Under the pieces are notes generated by a model. The model made no database searches. It saw only the letters and a list, made by a program, of their open reading frames with translations, and was not told where the DNA came from. DNA of 64,000 nt, taken from positions 7,033,001-7,097,000 of the forward strand of contig NZ_RAPS01000001.1 in assembly GCF_003610255.1 (NCBI RefSeq), in the 5' to 3' direction. Numbering within the stretch: the stretch's first letter is position 1; every line of letters starts with the position of its first letter. Positions 23,628 through 32,661 of this stretch are shown here, in pieces. The position numbers and the translations under genes are program-made. The stretch comes from Streptomyces sp. TLI_171. GTDB lineage: Bacteria; Actinomycetota; Actinomycetes; Streptomycetales; Streptomycetaceae.

Positions 23628-25127
23628 GTGGGCGAGAAGGTCGTGGCGACCCGGGCGGAGCTGGCCGACCGGCAGCTGTACCGCCGCAAGCTGCAGTCCT
23701 GTCTGGACGTGCTGGAGCGGATGCTCAGGGAGGAGCGGTTCGACCGCCCGAAGGCCATGATGGGCCTGGAGATCGAGCTGAACCTGGCCGACGAGCAGGG
23801 CCGGCCGATGCTCGCCAACGAACGGGTGCTGGACGCGATCGCCTCCGCGGACTTCCAGACCGAGCTCGGCCGGTTCAACATCGAGGTGAACGTCGCCCCG
23901 CGCCGGCTGAGCGGGCACGTGTTCGAGGACCTGCGCGAGGAACTGGACACCGGCCTGCGCTACGCGGACCGGCGGGCCGCCGACGCGGGTGCCCGGATCG
24001 TGATGGTCGGCATCCTGCCGACCCTCGACCTGGAGCACGCCGGGCTGGACGCGATGAGCCACAACGACCGGTACAGCCTGCTCAGCGAGCAGATCCTGGC
24101 CGCCCGCGGCGAGGACATCGCGCTGGACATCGACGGCGTGGAGCGCCTCGCGGTGGACTCGGTGTCGATGGTCGCGGAGGCCGCCGCCACCTCGCTGCAA
24201 CTGCACCTGCAGGTCACCCCGGCCCGGTTCGCCTCGGTGTGGAACGCCGCCCAGGCGATCTGCGGCGTCCAGCTCGCGCTCGGCGCGAACTCGCCGTTCC
24301 TGTTCGGCCGGGAGCTGTGGCGGGAGACCCGCCCGGTGCTGTTCCAGCAGGCCTGCGACACCCGCTCGGCCGAGCTCAAGGCCCAGGGCGTGCGCCCCAT
24401 CACCTGGTTCGGGGAGCGCTGGGTGGACTCCGCGCTGGACCTGTTCGCCGAGAACCTGCGGTACTTCCCGGCGCTGCTGCCGATCTGCGACGACGAGGAC
24501 CCGGTCAAGGTGCTGTCCTCCGGCGGCGTCCCCCGGCTCGGCGAGATGCGCCTGCACAACGGCACCATCTACCGCTGGAACCGGCCCGTGTACGACGTCG
24601 CCGACGGCATCGCCCACCTGCGGGTGGAGAACCGCTGCCTGCCGGCCGGCCCGACCGTCGCCGACACCCTCGCCAACGCCGCCTTCTACTACGGCCTGGT
24701 CCGGGTGCTCGCCGAGCAGTCCCGCCCGATCTGGAGCAGGCTGCCGTTCGACCGGGCCGACCAGAACTTCCAGCAGGGCGCCCGCCACGGCATCGACGCC
24801 GTCCAGTGGTGGCCGCGCTCCGGCCGCGGCGCCCGCGGCCTGGCCGAACTGCCCGCCACCGACCTGGTGCTGAACGAACTGCTGCCGCTGGCCCACCAGG
24901 GTCTGGACGAGTGGGGCATCGAGGCCCGCGACCGGGACCGCTACCTGGGCATCATCGAGCAGCGCTGCCTGCGCCGCACCAACGGCGCCGCCTGGCAGGC
25001 CGCCACCGTGCACCGGCTGCGCGAGCACCACAACCTCGACCCGAACGCCGCGATAGCCGCCATGACCCGCCGCTACATCGAGTGCATGCGCACCGGCGAG
25101 CCCGTGCACACCTGGCCGGTCGACTGA
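23628..25127 (+). CDS. GCS2-type glutamate-cysteine ligase family protein
   Basis: A 499-residue member of the carboxylate-amine ligase/GCS2 superfamily (COG2170-like). Motifs include MMGLEIELNLADEQGRP near residue 45, GRFNIEVNVAPR, MVGILPTL, and LHLQVTPARFASVWNAAQAICGVQLALGANSPFLFG. These form the ATP-grasp-like glutamine synthetase fold with Mg-ATP-binding glutamates. Related enzymes ligate glutamate to cysteine or another amine; in mycothiol-producing actinobacteria such genes are often unassigned, or serve ergothioneine (EgtA) or other gamma-glutamyl synthesis. GTG 23628 follows GGAGGGAAGG by about 6 bases. The exact substrate is not determined here. Confidence 0.85.
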   Translation: MGEKVVATRAELADRQLYRRKLQSCLDVLERMLREERFDRPKAMMGLEIELNLADEQGRPMLANERVLDAIASADFQTELGRFNIEVNVAPRRLSGHVFEDLREELDTGLRYADRRAADAGARIVMVGILPTLDLEHAGLDAMSHNDRYSLLSEQILAARGEDIALDIDGVERLAVDSVSMVAEAAATSLQLHLQVTPARFASVWNAAQAICGVQLALGANSPFLFGRELWRETRPVLFQQACDTRSAELKAQGVRPITWFGERWVDSALDLFAENLRYFPALLPICDDEDPVKVLSSGGVPRLGEMRLHNGTIYRWNRPVYDVADGIAHLRVENRCLPAGPTVADTLANAAFYYGLVRVLAEQSRPIWSRLPFDRADQNFQQGARHGIDAVQWWPRSGRGARGLAELPATDLVLNELLPLAHQGLDEWGIEARDRDRYLGIIEQRCLRRTNGAAWQAATVHRLREHHNLDPNAAIAAMTRRYIECMRTGEPVHTWPVD

Positions 25128-25195
25128 GCCCCGCCCCGCGGGCGGACACACGCGCGCCGGCGTTTCAGGAACGGCTCATCTTCCTGTGAAAGGAT

Positions 25196-25232
25196 GATCG
25201 GCCCGGGGACAGCAGCGAGCTCCGGGCCGATC
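25196..25232 (+). promoter_or_regulatory. Hairpin in the 5' leader of the CPBP gene
   Basis: Eleven-base arms 25196-25206 and 25222-25232 pair perfectly. It lies 20 bp upstream of GTG 25253 and its ribosome binding site, or marks the end of the ligase transcript. Confidence 0.4.
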
Positions 25233-25252
25233 CACCGCCCTCGGGGAGACCA

Positions 25253-26038
25253 GTGACCACCGCCTCGGCCGAGCCCACCGACACCAAGCCCCTCTCGCGC
25301 CGGCTGCTGGCCGCCGAACTGCTGATCGTCCTCGGGCTCTCGCTCGGCGCCAGCGGCGTCACCGCGTTGATCAGCTTCGTCGGCTCGCTCACCGAACCCG
25401 TCGCGCTCGGCAAGCAGGTCGCCACCCTCAACGCCTCCCGCGCCCCGGGCCGCCCCTGGCTCGACCTCGCCTGGCAGCTGTACTACGTCGCCCGCGGCCT
25501 GATGCCCGTCGTCCTGGTCGGCTACCTGCTGGTCCGCGAGGGCTCCTCGCTGCGCGCCCTCGGCTTCGACCTGCGCCGCAAACTCTCCGACCTCGGCCGC
25601 GGCGCCCTGGTCGCCGCCTGCATCGGCGGCTCCGGCCTCGCCCTGTACCTCGGCGCGCAGGCCGCCGGCTTCAACCTCACCGTCGCCCCCTCCGGCCTGC
25701 CCGACGTGTGGTGGCGGATCCCCGTCCTGATCGCCTCCGCCTGGCAGAACGCCATTCTGGAGGAGGTCATCGTGGTCGGCTACCTGCTGCGCCGGCTGAC
25801 CCAACTCGGCTGGTCCTGGCCCGCGATGGTGATCGCCAGCTCCGTGCTGCGCGGCTCCTACCACCTGTACCAGGGCGTCGGCGGCCTGGTCGGCAACATG
25901 GTGATGGGCGTGGTGTTCTGCCTGCTCTACCGCCGCTGGAAGCGGGTCGGCCCGCTGGTCGCCGCGCACGGCCTGATCGACACCGTCGCCTTCGTCGGCT
26001 ACGCGCTGCTCGCCGGCCACGTCAGCTGGCTGCCCTGA
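25253..26038 (+). CDS. CPBP family intramembrane protease-like protein
   Basis: A 261-residue membrane protein with about seven hydrophobic helices and the CPBP/Abi (Rce1-like) signatures: motif 1 as EEVIVVGYLLRRL, motif 2 as RGSYHLYQG, motif 3 as HGLIDTVAF. The paired Glu and the two His would bind the catalytic metal or water. The canonical motif 1 is EExxxR; here the Arg position is Val, although an Arg follows in the next turn. Family roles include CAAX-type processing, bacteriocin immunity and maturation. GTG 25253 has GGGGAG upstream. Substrate unknown. Confidence 0.83.
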   Translation: MTTASAEPTDTKPLSRRLLAAELLIVLGLSLGASGVTALISFVGSLTEPVALGKQVATLNASRAPGRPWLDLAWQLYYVARGLMPVVLVGYLLVREGSSLRALGFDLRRKLSDLGRGALVAACIGGSGLALYLGAQAAGFNLTVAPSGLPDVWWRIPVLIASAWQNAILEEVIVVGYLLRRLTQLGWSWPAMVIASSVLRGSYHLYQGVGGLVGNMVMGVVFCLLYRRWKRVGPLVAAHGLIDTVAFVGYALLAGHVSWLP

Positions 26039-26129
26039 CCCCGGCCCCGCCGCCGGGCTGACGGACTGTCAGTCGCCCTCAGTAGGGTGACGGCCGACCC
26101 GGGAGCACCGGGCGGAACGGGAGCGGCAC

Positions 26130-26399
26130 ATGGACGGGCGGACGGGCTGGCACGGCGACCGGGACCGGGCCCGCCGGATCGCGGACGCGCTGCACCGGCT
26201 GACCGGCCGCCCCCCGGTGGCCCACCGCACCCGCACGGGCGCCACCCGGCTGTTCGTCCGGGTCACCGAACAGCCCGACGACGCGCAGGCGCTCGCCCTG
26301 CTCCGGGTCCTCGGCCTCGGCGACCGCTTCGGTCACAGCGACACCGCCCGCTGGGAGCGCCTCTGGGTGGAGATCGCCGCCCCGCCGCCCCGCCGCTGA
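26130..26399 (+). CDS. Small hypothetical protein
   Basis: An 89-residue basic, soluble protein without recognised domain. The order is a charged N-terminus (MDGRTGWHGDRDRARRIADAL), a strand-like TRLFVRVTE, and a C-terminal Trp-containing segment. GGGAG 7 bases before ATG 26130 and third-position GC support it as a real gene. It ends 7 bp from the convergent HAD-like gene. No function can be proposed. Confidence 0.6.
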   Translation: MDGRTGWHGDRDRARRIADALHRLTGRPPVAHRTRTGATRLFVRVTEQPDDAQALALLRVLGLGDRFGHSDTARWERLWVEIAAPPPRR

Positions 26400-26406
26400 C
26401 GGCGGG

Positions 26407-26925
26407 TCAGCAGGCCCACGGGTTCGGCCAGGCCCGCGACGGCGGATGCCGCAGCAGCCGGTCCACGTGCTCGCGCCGCAGACCGTGCGCCGGATCGATC
26501 CGCAGCAGCACCCGGTCCGCCCGCAGCACGCTGCGCCGCACCAGCCTCGGCGGGATGCAGTCGTCGACCCAGGCGAACGGGCGGCCCTGCGCGTGCCGCA
26601 GGATCGGCGCCCACTTGTGCGCGGAGAACAGCTCCATCAGCGGGACCCGCGGATCGCCCGGCTGCGGCACGTAGCCGCTGAACACCACCACCGGCAGTTC
26701 CGGCAGGCCGAGCAGCGGCGCGATGTGCGCGTTCGCCTGCTCCTCCCAGGTGGTCGCCCACACCAGCTCGTAGTGGGCGGCGAGTTCGCGCAGCCACTCC
26801 CCGTGGCGCGGCGACAGCAGCACCGAGTAGCCCAGCAGGGTGTGCGGGTCGAAGCCGTCGTCGGGGTGCGGGAACACCGGGTTCAGCACCCCGTCGACGT
26901 CAAGGTACAGCAGTGGTTTGCCCAT
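26407..26925 (-). CDS. HAD-domain hydrolase-like protein
   Basis: A 172-residue HAD-like protein. Motif I is LLYLDVDGVLNP (catalytic Asp pair), motif II is the Thr in VWATTWEEQAN, and the acidic motif IV is WVDDCIPP near residue 120. It is smaller than ordinary HAD phosphatases and has a short cap, like the actinobacterial HAD-domain-in-Swiss-Army-Knife RNA repair proteins. The substrate is unknown; phosphatase activity is likely by family. ATG 26925 is followed directly by the first strand. It is convergent with the preceding small gene. Confidence 0.83.
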   Translation of the reverse strand: MGKPLLYLDVDGVLNPVFPHPDDGFDPHTLLGYSVLLSPRHGEWLRELAAHYELVWATTWEEQANAHIAPLLGLPELPVVVFSGYVPQPGDPRVPLMELFSAHKWAPILRHAQGRPFAWVDDCIPPRLVRRSVLRADRVLLRIDPAHGLRREHVDRLLRHPPSRAWPNPWAC

Positions 26926-27006
26926 TCGGCTTCCTCCCCCGGGTCGCGACCTGTCATCTGGTCGGACGAGCCGCGGGCGCGGGAGGTTGCAAGCTGTCAG
27001 CGACTG

Positions 27007-28272
27007 TCACCCGGAAGTGGCCGGTTCCGGTTCGCGCGTCGCGGCCGGCGCCTGCGGGAGCGCGCGCTCCAACCGCCGGACCTCCGGCACCAGCAGCACC
27101 GCCGCGGCCAGCGCCAGGCACACCGCCGAGCACGCCCACAGCGCGCCCGTGATCCCCAGCGCCTTCGCCACCGGACCGGCCAGCGCCGTCCCCGCGGGCA
27201 TCAGCGCGAACGAACCGAACGAGTCGTAGGCCGACACCCGCGACAGCAGCTCCTCCGGGATCTCCTGCTGCAGCGTCACCATCCAGCCCACCACGAACAC
27301 CGTGATGCCCACGCCGGAGAGGAACATCGCGGCCACCACCGGCACCAGCGGCAGGCCCAGCGCCAGGGCCAGCGCGGGCATCCCGAACAGGAACACCCCG
27401 CCGTTGCCCACCAGCAGCATCCGCCGCGGCTGCCAGCGCGCCATCAGGAACCCGCTCAGCACCATGCCCGCGCTCATCGCCGCCATCGCCACGCCCCAGG
27501 ACCCGGCGCCGCCCATCCGCTCCTTGGCGATGGTCGGCCCGTACACCGCCTCCACGGCCAGCACGCACGCGTTGATCAGCGAGAACTGCACCACGATCGA
27601 CCACAGCCACTGCCGCGAGCGGAACTCCTGCCACCCGACCCGCAGTTCGTGCACCAGCCCGGGCCTCGCCGGCCCCCGGTCGGCGGACACGTCGTCCAGG
27701 CCCACCCGGAGCGCCGCGGCGGCCGCGAAGCACCCGGCGTCGACCACCAGCACCCAGCCCGGCCCGACCGCCGCGACCAGCACGCCGCCGAGCGCCGCGC
27801 CCGCGATCTGCGAGCCGTTCATCGCCATCTTGAACACCGAGAACGCCTTCGCGGCGTGCTCCGCCGGCACCGTCCCCAGGATCACGCCCTCCGCGGCGGG
27901 TGCGTAGAACGCCTGGCCCGCGCCGCCCGCCGCCGACAGCAGCAGCAGCGCCCACAGGCTCGGATGCCCGATCAGCACCAGCGCCGCCAGCACCGCCTGC
28001 GACCCGGCGTTGAACACGTTCGCGCCGACCATCACCAGGTGCCGCGGCAGCCGGTCCGCGACCGCGCCGCCGACCAGCAGCAGCACCACCAGCGGCACGG
28101 TGCGCGCGGCCGTCACGTACCCGACCTCGGTCTCGTGCCAGCCCTGGCCGGCGTTCAGCACGGCGAACGCGGTGGCGATCGGGGCCGCGGCGTTGCCGAA
28201 GCCGCTCACCACCGTCGCGGCGGTCTGGATGCGGTAGTTGCGGCCGGCCCAGGCCGGATCGAAGATCTGCAC
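27007..28272 (-). CDS. MFS transporter (MFS_3/enterobactin-exporter-like)
   Basis: A 421-residue, 12-helix major facilitator. Typical segments are GFGNAAAPIATAFAVL (helix 1), the helix 2-3 loop GGAVADRLPRHLVMVGANVF, and a second half from LWSIVVQFSLINACVL. The overall pattern and the YNYRI-like start (GRNYRIQTAATVVSGFG) match MFS_3 exporters of siderophores, macrolides or other small drugs. There is no linked biosynthetic gene. The start is GTG 28272 by family alignment; the ribosome binding site is weak. Confidence 0.85.
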   Translation of the reverse strand: MQIFDPAWAGRNYRIQTAATVVSGFGNAAAPIATAFAVLNAGQGWHETEVGYVTAARTVPLVVLLLVGGAVADRLPRHLVMVGANVFNAGSQAVLAALVLIGHPSLWALLLLSAAGGAGQAFYAPAAEGVILGTVPAEHAAKAFSVFKMAMNGSQIAGAALGGVLVAAVGPGWVLVVDAGCFAAAAALRVGLDDVSADRGPARPGLVHELRVGWQEFRSRQWLWSIVVQFSLINACVLAVEAVYGPTIAKERMGGAGSWGVAMAAMSAGMVLSGFLMARWQPRRMLLVGNGGVFLFGMPALALALGLPLVPVVAAMFLSGVGITVFVVGWMVTLQQEIPEELLSRVSAYDSFGSFALMPAGTALAGPVAKALGITGALWACSAVCLALAAAVLLVPEVRRLERALPQAPAATREPEPATSG

Positions 28273-28325
28273 CGCCCGACGATGTACCTGCCAGGGCGCC
28301 GCTGTCCACGGGTTTTTCGCGCCGC

Positions 28326-28856
28326 CTAGCCCTTCCACTCGCGGGCGAGCAGCCCCAGCACCACCTCGTCGGCGAACCGGCCCAGCACCCACCCGGCCTC
28401 GCGGATCGTGCCCTCGACCGTGAAGCCCGCCCGGCGGGCCGTCGCGATCATCGCCGCGTTGTCGGACAGCGTCTCCACCTGCACCCGGTTCAGCCCGCGC
28501 ACCTCGAACGCGTACCGGCACAGCAACCGCACCACGTCCGCCCCCAGTCCGCGCCCGCGGAACGACGGGCGCAGCGAGATCCCGATGTGCGCCGCCCGGC
28601 TGTGCGTCTGGATCCCCCACAGCAGCGCCTCGCCGGCCAGCTCGCCGCCGGCCCGCTCCACCACCGAGAACACCGCCGCATCGGCCATCGGCTCCCGCAC
28701 CCGGAACGGCGACTGCCCCGACTCCACCGAGACGGGCTGCCACGGCCGCGAATCGGCCCGCGACCGCATCACCACGTCCTCGTACAGCTCCTCGTGCAGG
28801 ACGGCCACGTCACTCTCGGCCCGCGCCCGCAGCGCGACCTTCTCCCCGATCAACAT
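28326..28856 (-). CDS. GNAT family N-acetyltransferase (RimJ/RimL-like)
   Basis: A 176-residue GNAT of the RimJ/RimL group, which acetylate N-terminal amines of proteins or small amines. The N-terminal LIGEKVALRARAESDVAVLHEELYED is the typical opening, AHIGISLRPSFRGRGLGADVVRLLCRYAF is the acetyl-CoA motif A, and ETLSDNAAMIATARRAGFTVEGTIRE is motif B. ATG 28856 is preceded by GGGGG and by TAAGCA, so both leadered and leaderless translation are possible. It is close to the MFS gene (53 bp) in the same direction. Confidence 0.88.
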   Translation of the reverse strand: MLIGEKVALRARAESDVAVLHEELYEDVVMRSRADSRPWQPVSVESGQSPFRVREPMADAAVFSVVERAGGELAGEALLWGIQTHSRAAHIGISLRPSFRGRGLGADVVRLLCRYAFEVRGLNRVQVETLSDNAAMIATARRAGFTVEGTIREAGWVLGRFADEVVLGLLAREWKG

Positions 28857-28935
28857 GCCCCCTGCTTAGCACCCCCTCCGCGCCCGAACCACCGAATAAC
28901 GCCCCGGCGCCGCTCCGGCCGGAGGCGGCGCCCCG

Positions 28936-29628
28936 TCAGCCGAGGTGCCCCCACAGGAAGCTGACGGTGCGCCGCCAGGCGATCTCGGCCTGCAGCGGGT
29001 CGTAGCTGCTCGGGGTCTTCTCGTCGTTCATGAACGCGTGCCCCGCCGGGTAGAAGTGGATCTCCGGTCGCCGCCCGGTCGCCTCGCCGATGCGGACGGC
29101 GGCCTCGTCGACCGCGTCGACGGGCAGCGAGGCGTCCTGTTCGCCGAAGTGGCCGAGGACGTGCGCGGTCAGGCCCCGGTAGTCGTAGTCCTCCTCGCCG
29201 GGCAGCCCGTAGAAGGGGACGACCGCGGCGACCCGGTCGCCCTCCTGCGCGGCGAGGCGCAGCGCCAGGCCGCCGCCCATGCAGAACCCGGCGACGCCGA
29301 TCGTGTCGCCGACGGTCGCCGGGTGGTCGAGCAGGTGGCCGACGGCGGCGGAGAGCTCGGCCGCGGCCCGGTCGGCGGGGAGCTCGCGTTTCATCCGGGC
29401 GGCCTGCTCCCGGTCGTGGGTGACGACGCCGCCGTACAGGTCGGGCGCGAGGGCGACGAAGCCCTCCGCGGCGAACCGGTCGGTGAGGTCGGCGATGTGC
29501 CGGGTGAGGCCCCACCACTCCTGGATCAGCAGGACGCCCGGGCCGATCCCGGCGGGCGGCAGGACCAGGTAGCCGTGCAGGGTCCGGCCGGGGCCGGGGA
29601 AGGCGATGTTCTGGCGGGGAGCGCCCAT
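28936..29628 (-). CDS. Dienelactone hydrolase family protein
   Basis: A 230-residue alpha/beta hydrolase with the dienelactone hydrolase triad: Cys in GVAGFCMGGGLAL, Asp in FGEQDASLPVDAV, and His in PAGHAFMN, plus the conserved Glu in LLIQEWWGL that modulates the Cys nucleophile. These enzymes hydrolyse dienelactones in chloroaromatic degradation, but many actinobacterial members act on other esters or lactones. There are no aromatic degradation genes nearby. ATG 29628 has GGAGAGG upstream. Confidence 0.9.
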   Translation of the reverse strand: MGAPRQNIAFPGPGRTLHGYLVLPPAGIGPGVLLIQEWWGLTRHIADLTDRFAAEGFVALAPDLYGGVVTHDREQAARMKRELPADRAAAELSAAVGHLLDHPATVGDTIGVAGFCMGGGLALRLAAQEGDRVAAVVPFYGLPGEEDYDYRGLTAHVLGHFGEQDASLPVDAVDEAAVRIGEATGRRPEIHFYPAGHAFMNDEKTPSSYDPLQAEIAWRRTVSFLWGHLG

Positions 29629-29787
29629 GACCTCTCCGTCGGGACGGCCGCGCGGCGGCGGCTCGCTGGGGCAGCGTGGTTCGGCCGGCACTCCAGGCGC
29701 GGCGGGCGGCGGCATCCACGTCCGCCGCCCGCTTTCCTGACTCGGTGTCAGCAGTCGGTCAACAGTCAACAGCCTCTCGGGGCGGGT

Positions 29788-31284
29788 TCAGCCCATCTCC
29801 TCCAGCGCCTTGCCCTTGGTCTCCTTGATGCAGAAGGCCACGAACGGGATGGACAGCAGCGCGAAGCAGGCGTAGATGACGTACGTCGCCGACAGGTTCC
29901 AGTCGGAGAGGTTGGGGAAGCTGACGGTGATCGCCCAGTTGGCGATCCACTGCGCGGAGGCGGCCACCGACAGGGCGAGGGCGCGGATCCGGTTGGGGAA
30001 CATCTCGCCGAGCAGCACCCAGACCACCACGCCCCAGGAGAAGGCGAAGCAGAACACGAAGACGTGGGCGGCGACCAGCGCCGTGGTGGCGTAGCTGTCG
30101 GCGAGGGTCGCGGTGTCACCGGTGCCCTCCCGGAAGGAGAACGCCCAGGCCGCGACCCCGAGCGCGGCGGCCATGCCCGCGGAGCCGGCCAGCGCCAGCG
30201 GCTTGCGGCCGATCCGGTCGACCAGCAGCATCGCGACGACGGTGCCGATGACGTTGACGATCGAGGTGGAGAGCGAGATCAGCAGCGAGTTGGACTCGTC
30301 GATGCCGACCGACTGCCACAGGAAGGAGGAGTAGTAGAAGATCACGTTGATGCCGACGAACTGCTGGAACACCGAGGCGCCGATGCCGACCCAGACGATC
30401 GGCAGCAGCCCGAACCGGCCGCCCAGCAGGTCCTTCAGGCGAGGTTTGTGCGCGGTGTTGAGGACGCCGCGGATCTCGGCGATCCGGGCGTCCAGGTCGA
30501 CGTCGGCCCCCTCCACCTCGGCGAGCACCTTGCGGGCCTGCGCCTCCCGCCCGTCGGAGATCAGGTAGCGCGGCGACTCGGGGATGGACAGCGCCATCAG
30601 CCCGTAGATCACCGCGGGCACGGCCTCCACGCCGAGCATCCACTGCCAGGCCTGGACGCCGCCCAGGTGATTGGTGGACTCGCCGCCCGCGGCCTGGTTG
30701 AGCGCCCAGTTGGCGAGCTGCGAGACGGTGATGCCGAGCACGATCGCCATCTGCTGGAAGGAGGCCAGCCGGCCGCGGTACGCGGTCGGGGCGACCTCGG
30801 CGATGTAGGTCGGCGCGATCACCGAGGCGATGCCGATGGCGATGCCGCCCAGCACGCGCCACACCCCGAGCACCTGGATGCTGGGCGGGAACATCGAGCC
30901 GACGCCGCTGATCGCGAACAGTGCCGCGGCCAGCAGCATGGTCCGCACCCGGCCGAAGTGGTCGGCCAGCCAGCCGGCCACCACCGCGCCGCCGGCCGAG
31001 CCGAGCAGCGCGATGGCCACCACGAACGCGGTCTCGCCGTTGCCGACGCCGAAGTGCTTCTGGATGCCGGTGACCGCGCCGTTGATCACTGCACTGTCGT
31101 AGCCGAACAGGAACCCGCCCATCGCGGCGGCGGCGGAGATGAACACCACATGGCCGAGGTGCTCGTCCCGGACGGCGGAGTGGGTACCCAGTGGTCTCTC
31201 CCTACGTGACGATCCGTCCGGGTTGGGACGGAAATATCCGGAGGTAATTCGACCAGCGGTTACCCCGCCGCGCGCAGTCGACAC
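29788..31284 (-). CDS. Sugar porter family MFS transporter
   Basis: A 12-helix sugar:H+ symporter. Signatures are GGFLFGYDSAVINGAV (helix 1), DHFGRVRTM (loop 2-3), PTYIAEVAPTAYRGRLASFQQ, PESPRYLI (central loop), QQFVGINVIFYYSS (helix 7, sugar contact) and DRIGRKPL. It should import a hexose or pentose. The annotated start at 31284 has no ribosome binding site. The first similarity to the family begins around DEHLGHVVF, and an in-frame CTG at 31191 follows GGGAGAG with 4-5 bases spacing, so that CTG may be the true start. No other ATG or GTG fits between. Confidence 0.9.
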   Translation of the reverse strand: MSTARGGVTAGRITSGYFRPNPDGSSRRERPLGTHSAVRDEHLGHVVFISAAAAMGGFLFGYDSAVINGAVTGIQKHFGVGNGETAFVVAIALLGSAGGAVVAGWLADHFGRVRTMLLAAALFAISGVGSMFPPSIQVLGVWRVLGGIAIGIASVIAPTYIAEVAPTAYRGRLASFQQMAIVLGITVSQLANWALNQAAGGESTNHLGGVQAWQWMLGVEAVPAVIYGLMALSIPESPRYLISDGREAQARKVLAEVEGADVDLDARIAEIRGVLNTAHKPRLKDLLGGRFGLLPIVWVGIGASVFQQFVGINVIFYYSSFLWQSVGIDESNSLLISLSTSIVNVIGTVVAMLLVDRIGRKPLALAGSAGMAAALGVAAWAFSFREGTGDTATLADSYATTALVAAHVFVFCFAFSWGVVVWVLLGEMFPNRIRALALSVAASAQWIANWAITVSFPNLSDWNLSATYVIYACFALLSIPFVAFCIKETKGKALEEMG

Positions 31285-31303
31285 GCCCGTAACCGATCAG
31301 CCG

Positions 31304-31999
31304 TCAGTCCGATGAACTGTCAGCGCCCCGCTGCGGCCCCACTCGCGCCGGCCCGCACGCCTGCTCGGCGCCCGCCGTCCGCAGCGCCATCCGCCGTAGC
31401 AGCTGCGCCCGCGCCCCCGCGTCCTGCGGGTTCCCGGTGGCGGCCGCGCGCTCGGCCAGCCGCTCGGCGACCTCGCCCTGCAGCTCCACCGGCTTCTTGT
31501 CGTCGTACTTGAACTTCGCCCGCACCCGGCGCACCGTCAGCCGCAGCCCGCGGAGCCCCGTCAGCATCGGCCCGTACGGCTCGGCGCCGGCCGTCACCCG
31601 GTCCTCGGGCCACTCGGGCTGGAAGTGCGCCAGCTGCCGGTTGAGGATCGCCGCCTTCCCGGCCGGGTCCTCGACCAGCTCGGCGGTGCAGGAGAACTGC
31701 ACCGAGGCGTAGTAGCTGGTCGGCACGTAGGGGGCGCCGCGCCAGCGGCCCGGGGCGAAGGCGTAGTCGTCGGTGACGGCCAGCGTCACCCGCGGGTCGG
31801 CCCGCACCGCGGCCAGTAGCGGATTGGCCGCGGCCAGGTGCAGCAGCACCTCGCCCGCCCCGGCGTCCAGCAGGAAGTGCGTGGGCACCAGCACCGGGCC
31901 CTCGGGCCCGTTGGCGGCGAGCGTGCCGAAGTCGCGCCCGGCCGCCAGCCACTGCCGCCACTCGTCCTCCGCGCCCCGGTCCCAGCCGCGGATCAGCAC
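31304..31999 (-). CDS. Pyridoxamine 5'-phosphate oxidase-like (split-barrel flavin/FMN-binding) protein
   Basis: A 231-residue split beta-barrel protein. LVPTHFLLDAGAGEVLLHLAAANPLLAAVRADPRVTLAVTDDYAF and YVPTSYYASVQFSC resemble FMN-binding PaiB-type proteins. Bacillus PaiB is a negative regulator or polyamine-linked protein; a flavin cofactor is expected here. GTG 31999 has AAGGAG 5 bases upstream and overlaps the stop of the next upstream gene by 7 bp, so the two split-barrel genes form one operon, divergent from a MocR regulator. Confidence 0.82.
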   Translation of the reverse strand: MLIRGWDRGAEDEWRQWLAAGRDFGTLAANGPEGPVLVPTHFLLDAGAGEVLLHLAAANPLLAAVRADPRVTLAVTDDYAFAPGRWRGAPYVPTSYYASVQFSCTAELVEDPAGKAAILNRQLAHFQPEWPEDRVTAGAEPYGPMLTGLRGLRLTVRRVRAKFKYDDKKPVELQGEVAERLAERAAATGNPQDAGARAQLLRRMALRTAGAEQACGPARVGPQRGADSSSD

Positions 32000-32661
32000 G
32001 TCAACTCCTTCAGGTATCCCGGCAGTTCGACCGCGGTGTGCGGGGAGGGCAGCGGGTTGCCGTAGGCCGGGGCGACCGGCAGCACGCCCGCCCAGTAGGG
32101 CAGGTCGAGGTCCTCCTCCTCGTCGTTGACCCCGCCGGTCCGGGTCTTCGCCGACACCTGGTCCAGCTCCAGCCGGATCACCGCGGTGGCCGCCAGCTCC
32201 TTGGCGTTGCCCGGCCGGCAGTCCGCCGAGCGGCCCGGCACCACCTGCTCGACGATCGCGTCCAGCGCGCTGCGCAGCTCCTCCGGGTCGGTGACCTGGT
32301 ACGCGGTGCCGTGCGCGACCACCGAGCGGTAGTTGACGGAGTGATGGAACGCCGACTTGGCCAGCACCAGCCCGTCCAGGTGCGTCACCGTCACGCACAC
32401 CGGCAGGCCCTGCTCGTCCCGCGCGCCGCGCAGCGGGCGGCTGCCGGTGGAGCCGTGGACGTACAGCCGGTCGCCGACCCGCGCGTACAGGGTGGGCAGC
32501 ACCACCGGCGCGCCGTCCCGGACGAAGCCCAGGTGGCACAGGTACCCGGCGTCGAGGATCGCGTGCACCGCGGCCTTGTCCCAGGCGGCCCGTTCCTTGC
32601 TCCGGGTCGGGGTGGTGCGATCGTTGCGGGTGTAGGACGGGGTGGACGACGCCTCCGACAT
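31993..32661 (-). CDS. Pyridoxamine 5'-phosphate oxidase family (Pdx-like, PNPOx split barrel) protein
   Basis: A 222-residue PNPOx-family flavin-nucleotide-binding protein. LCHLGFVRDGAPVVLPTLYARVGDRLYVHGSTGSRPLRG is the FMN-binding barrel; the charged tail VSAKTRTGGVNDEEEDL is typical of the heme/flavin-type group 5-nitroimidazole-resistance-like subset. ATG 32661 has GAGG upstream. Being divergent from a MocR/PdxR regulator suggests control by pyridoxal phosphate, though the substrate (B6 vitamers or another flavin task) is not proven. It is first in an operon with the following split-barrel gene. Confidence 0.85.
   Translation of the reverse strand: MSEASSTPSYTRNDRTTPTRSKERAAWDKAAVHAILDAGYLCHLGFVRDGAPVVLPTLYARVGDRLYVHGSTGSRPLRGARDEQGLPVCVTVTHLDGLVLAKSAFHHSVNYRSVVAHGTAYQVTDPEELRSALDAIVEQVVPGRSADCRPGNAKELAATAVIRLELDQVSAKTRTGGVNDEEEDLDLPYWAGVLPVAPAYGNPLPSPHTAVELPGYLKELTC

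Noticed and set aside
28945-31209. Long plus-strand frame over the dienelactone hydrolase and sugar porter genes
   Set aside because: Both minus-strand genes are textbook; the plus-strand translation is Asp/Gly/Gln-rich with no domain.
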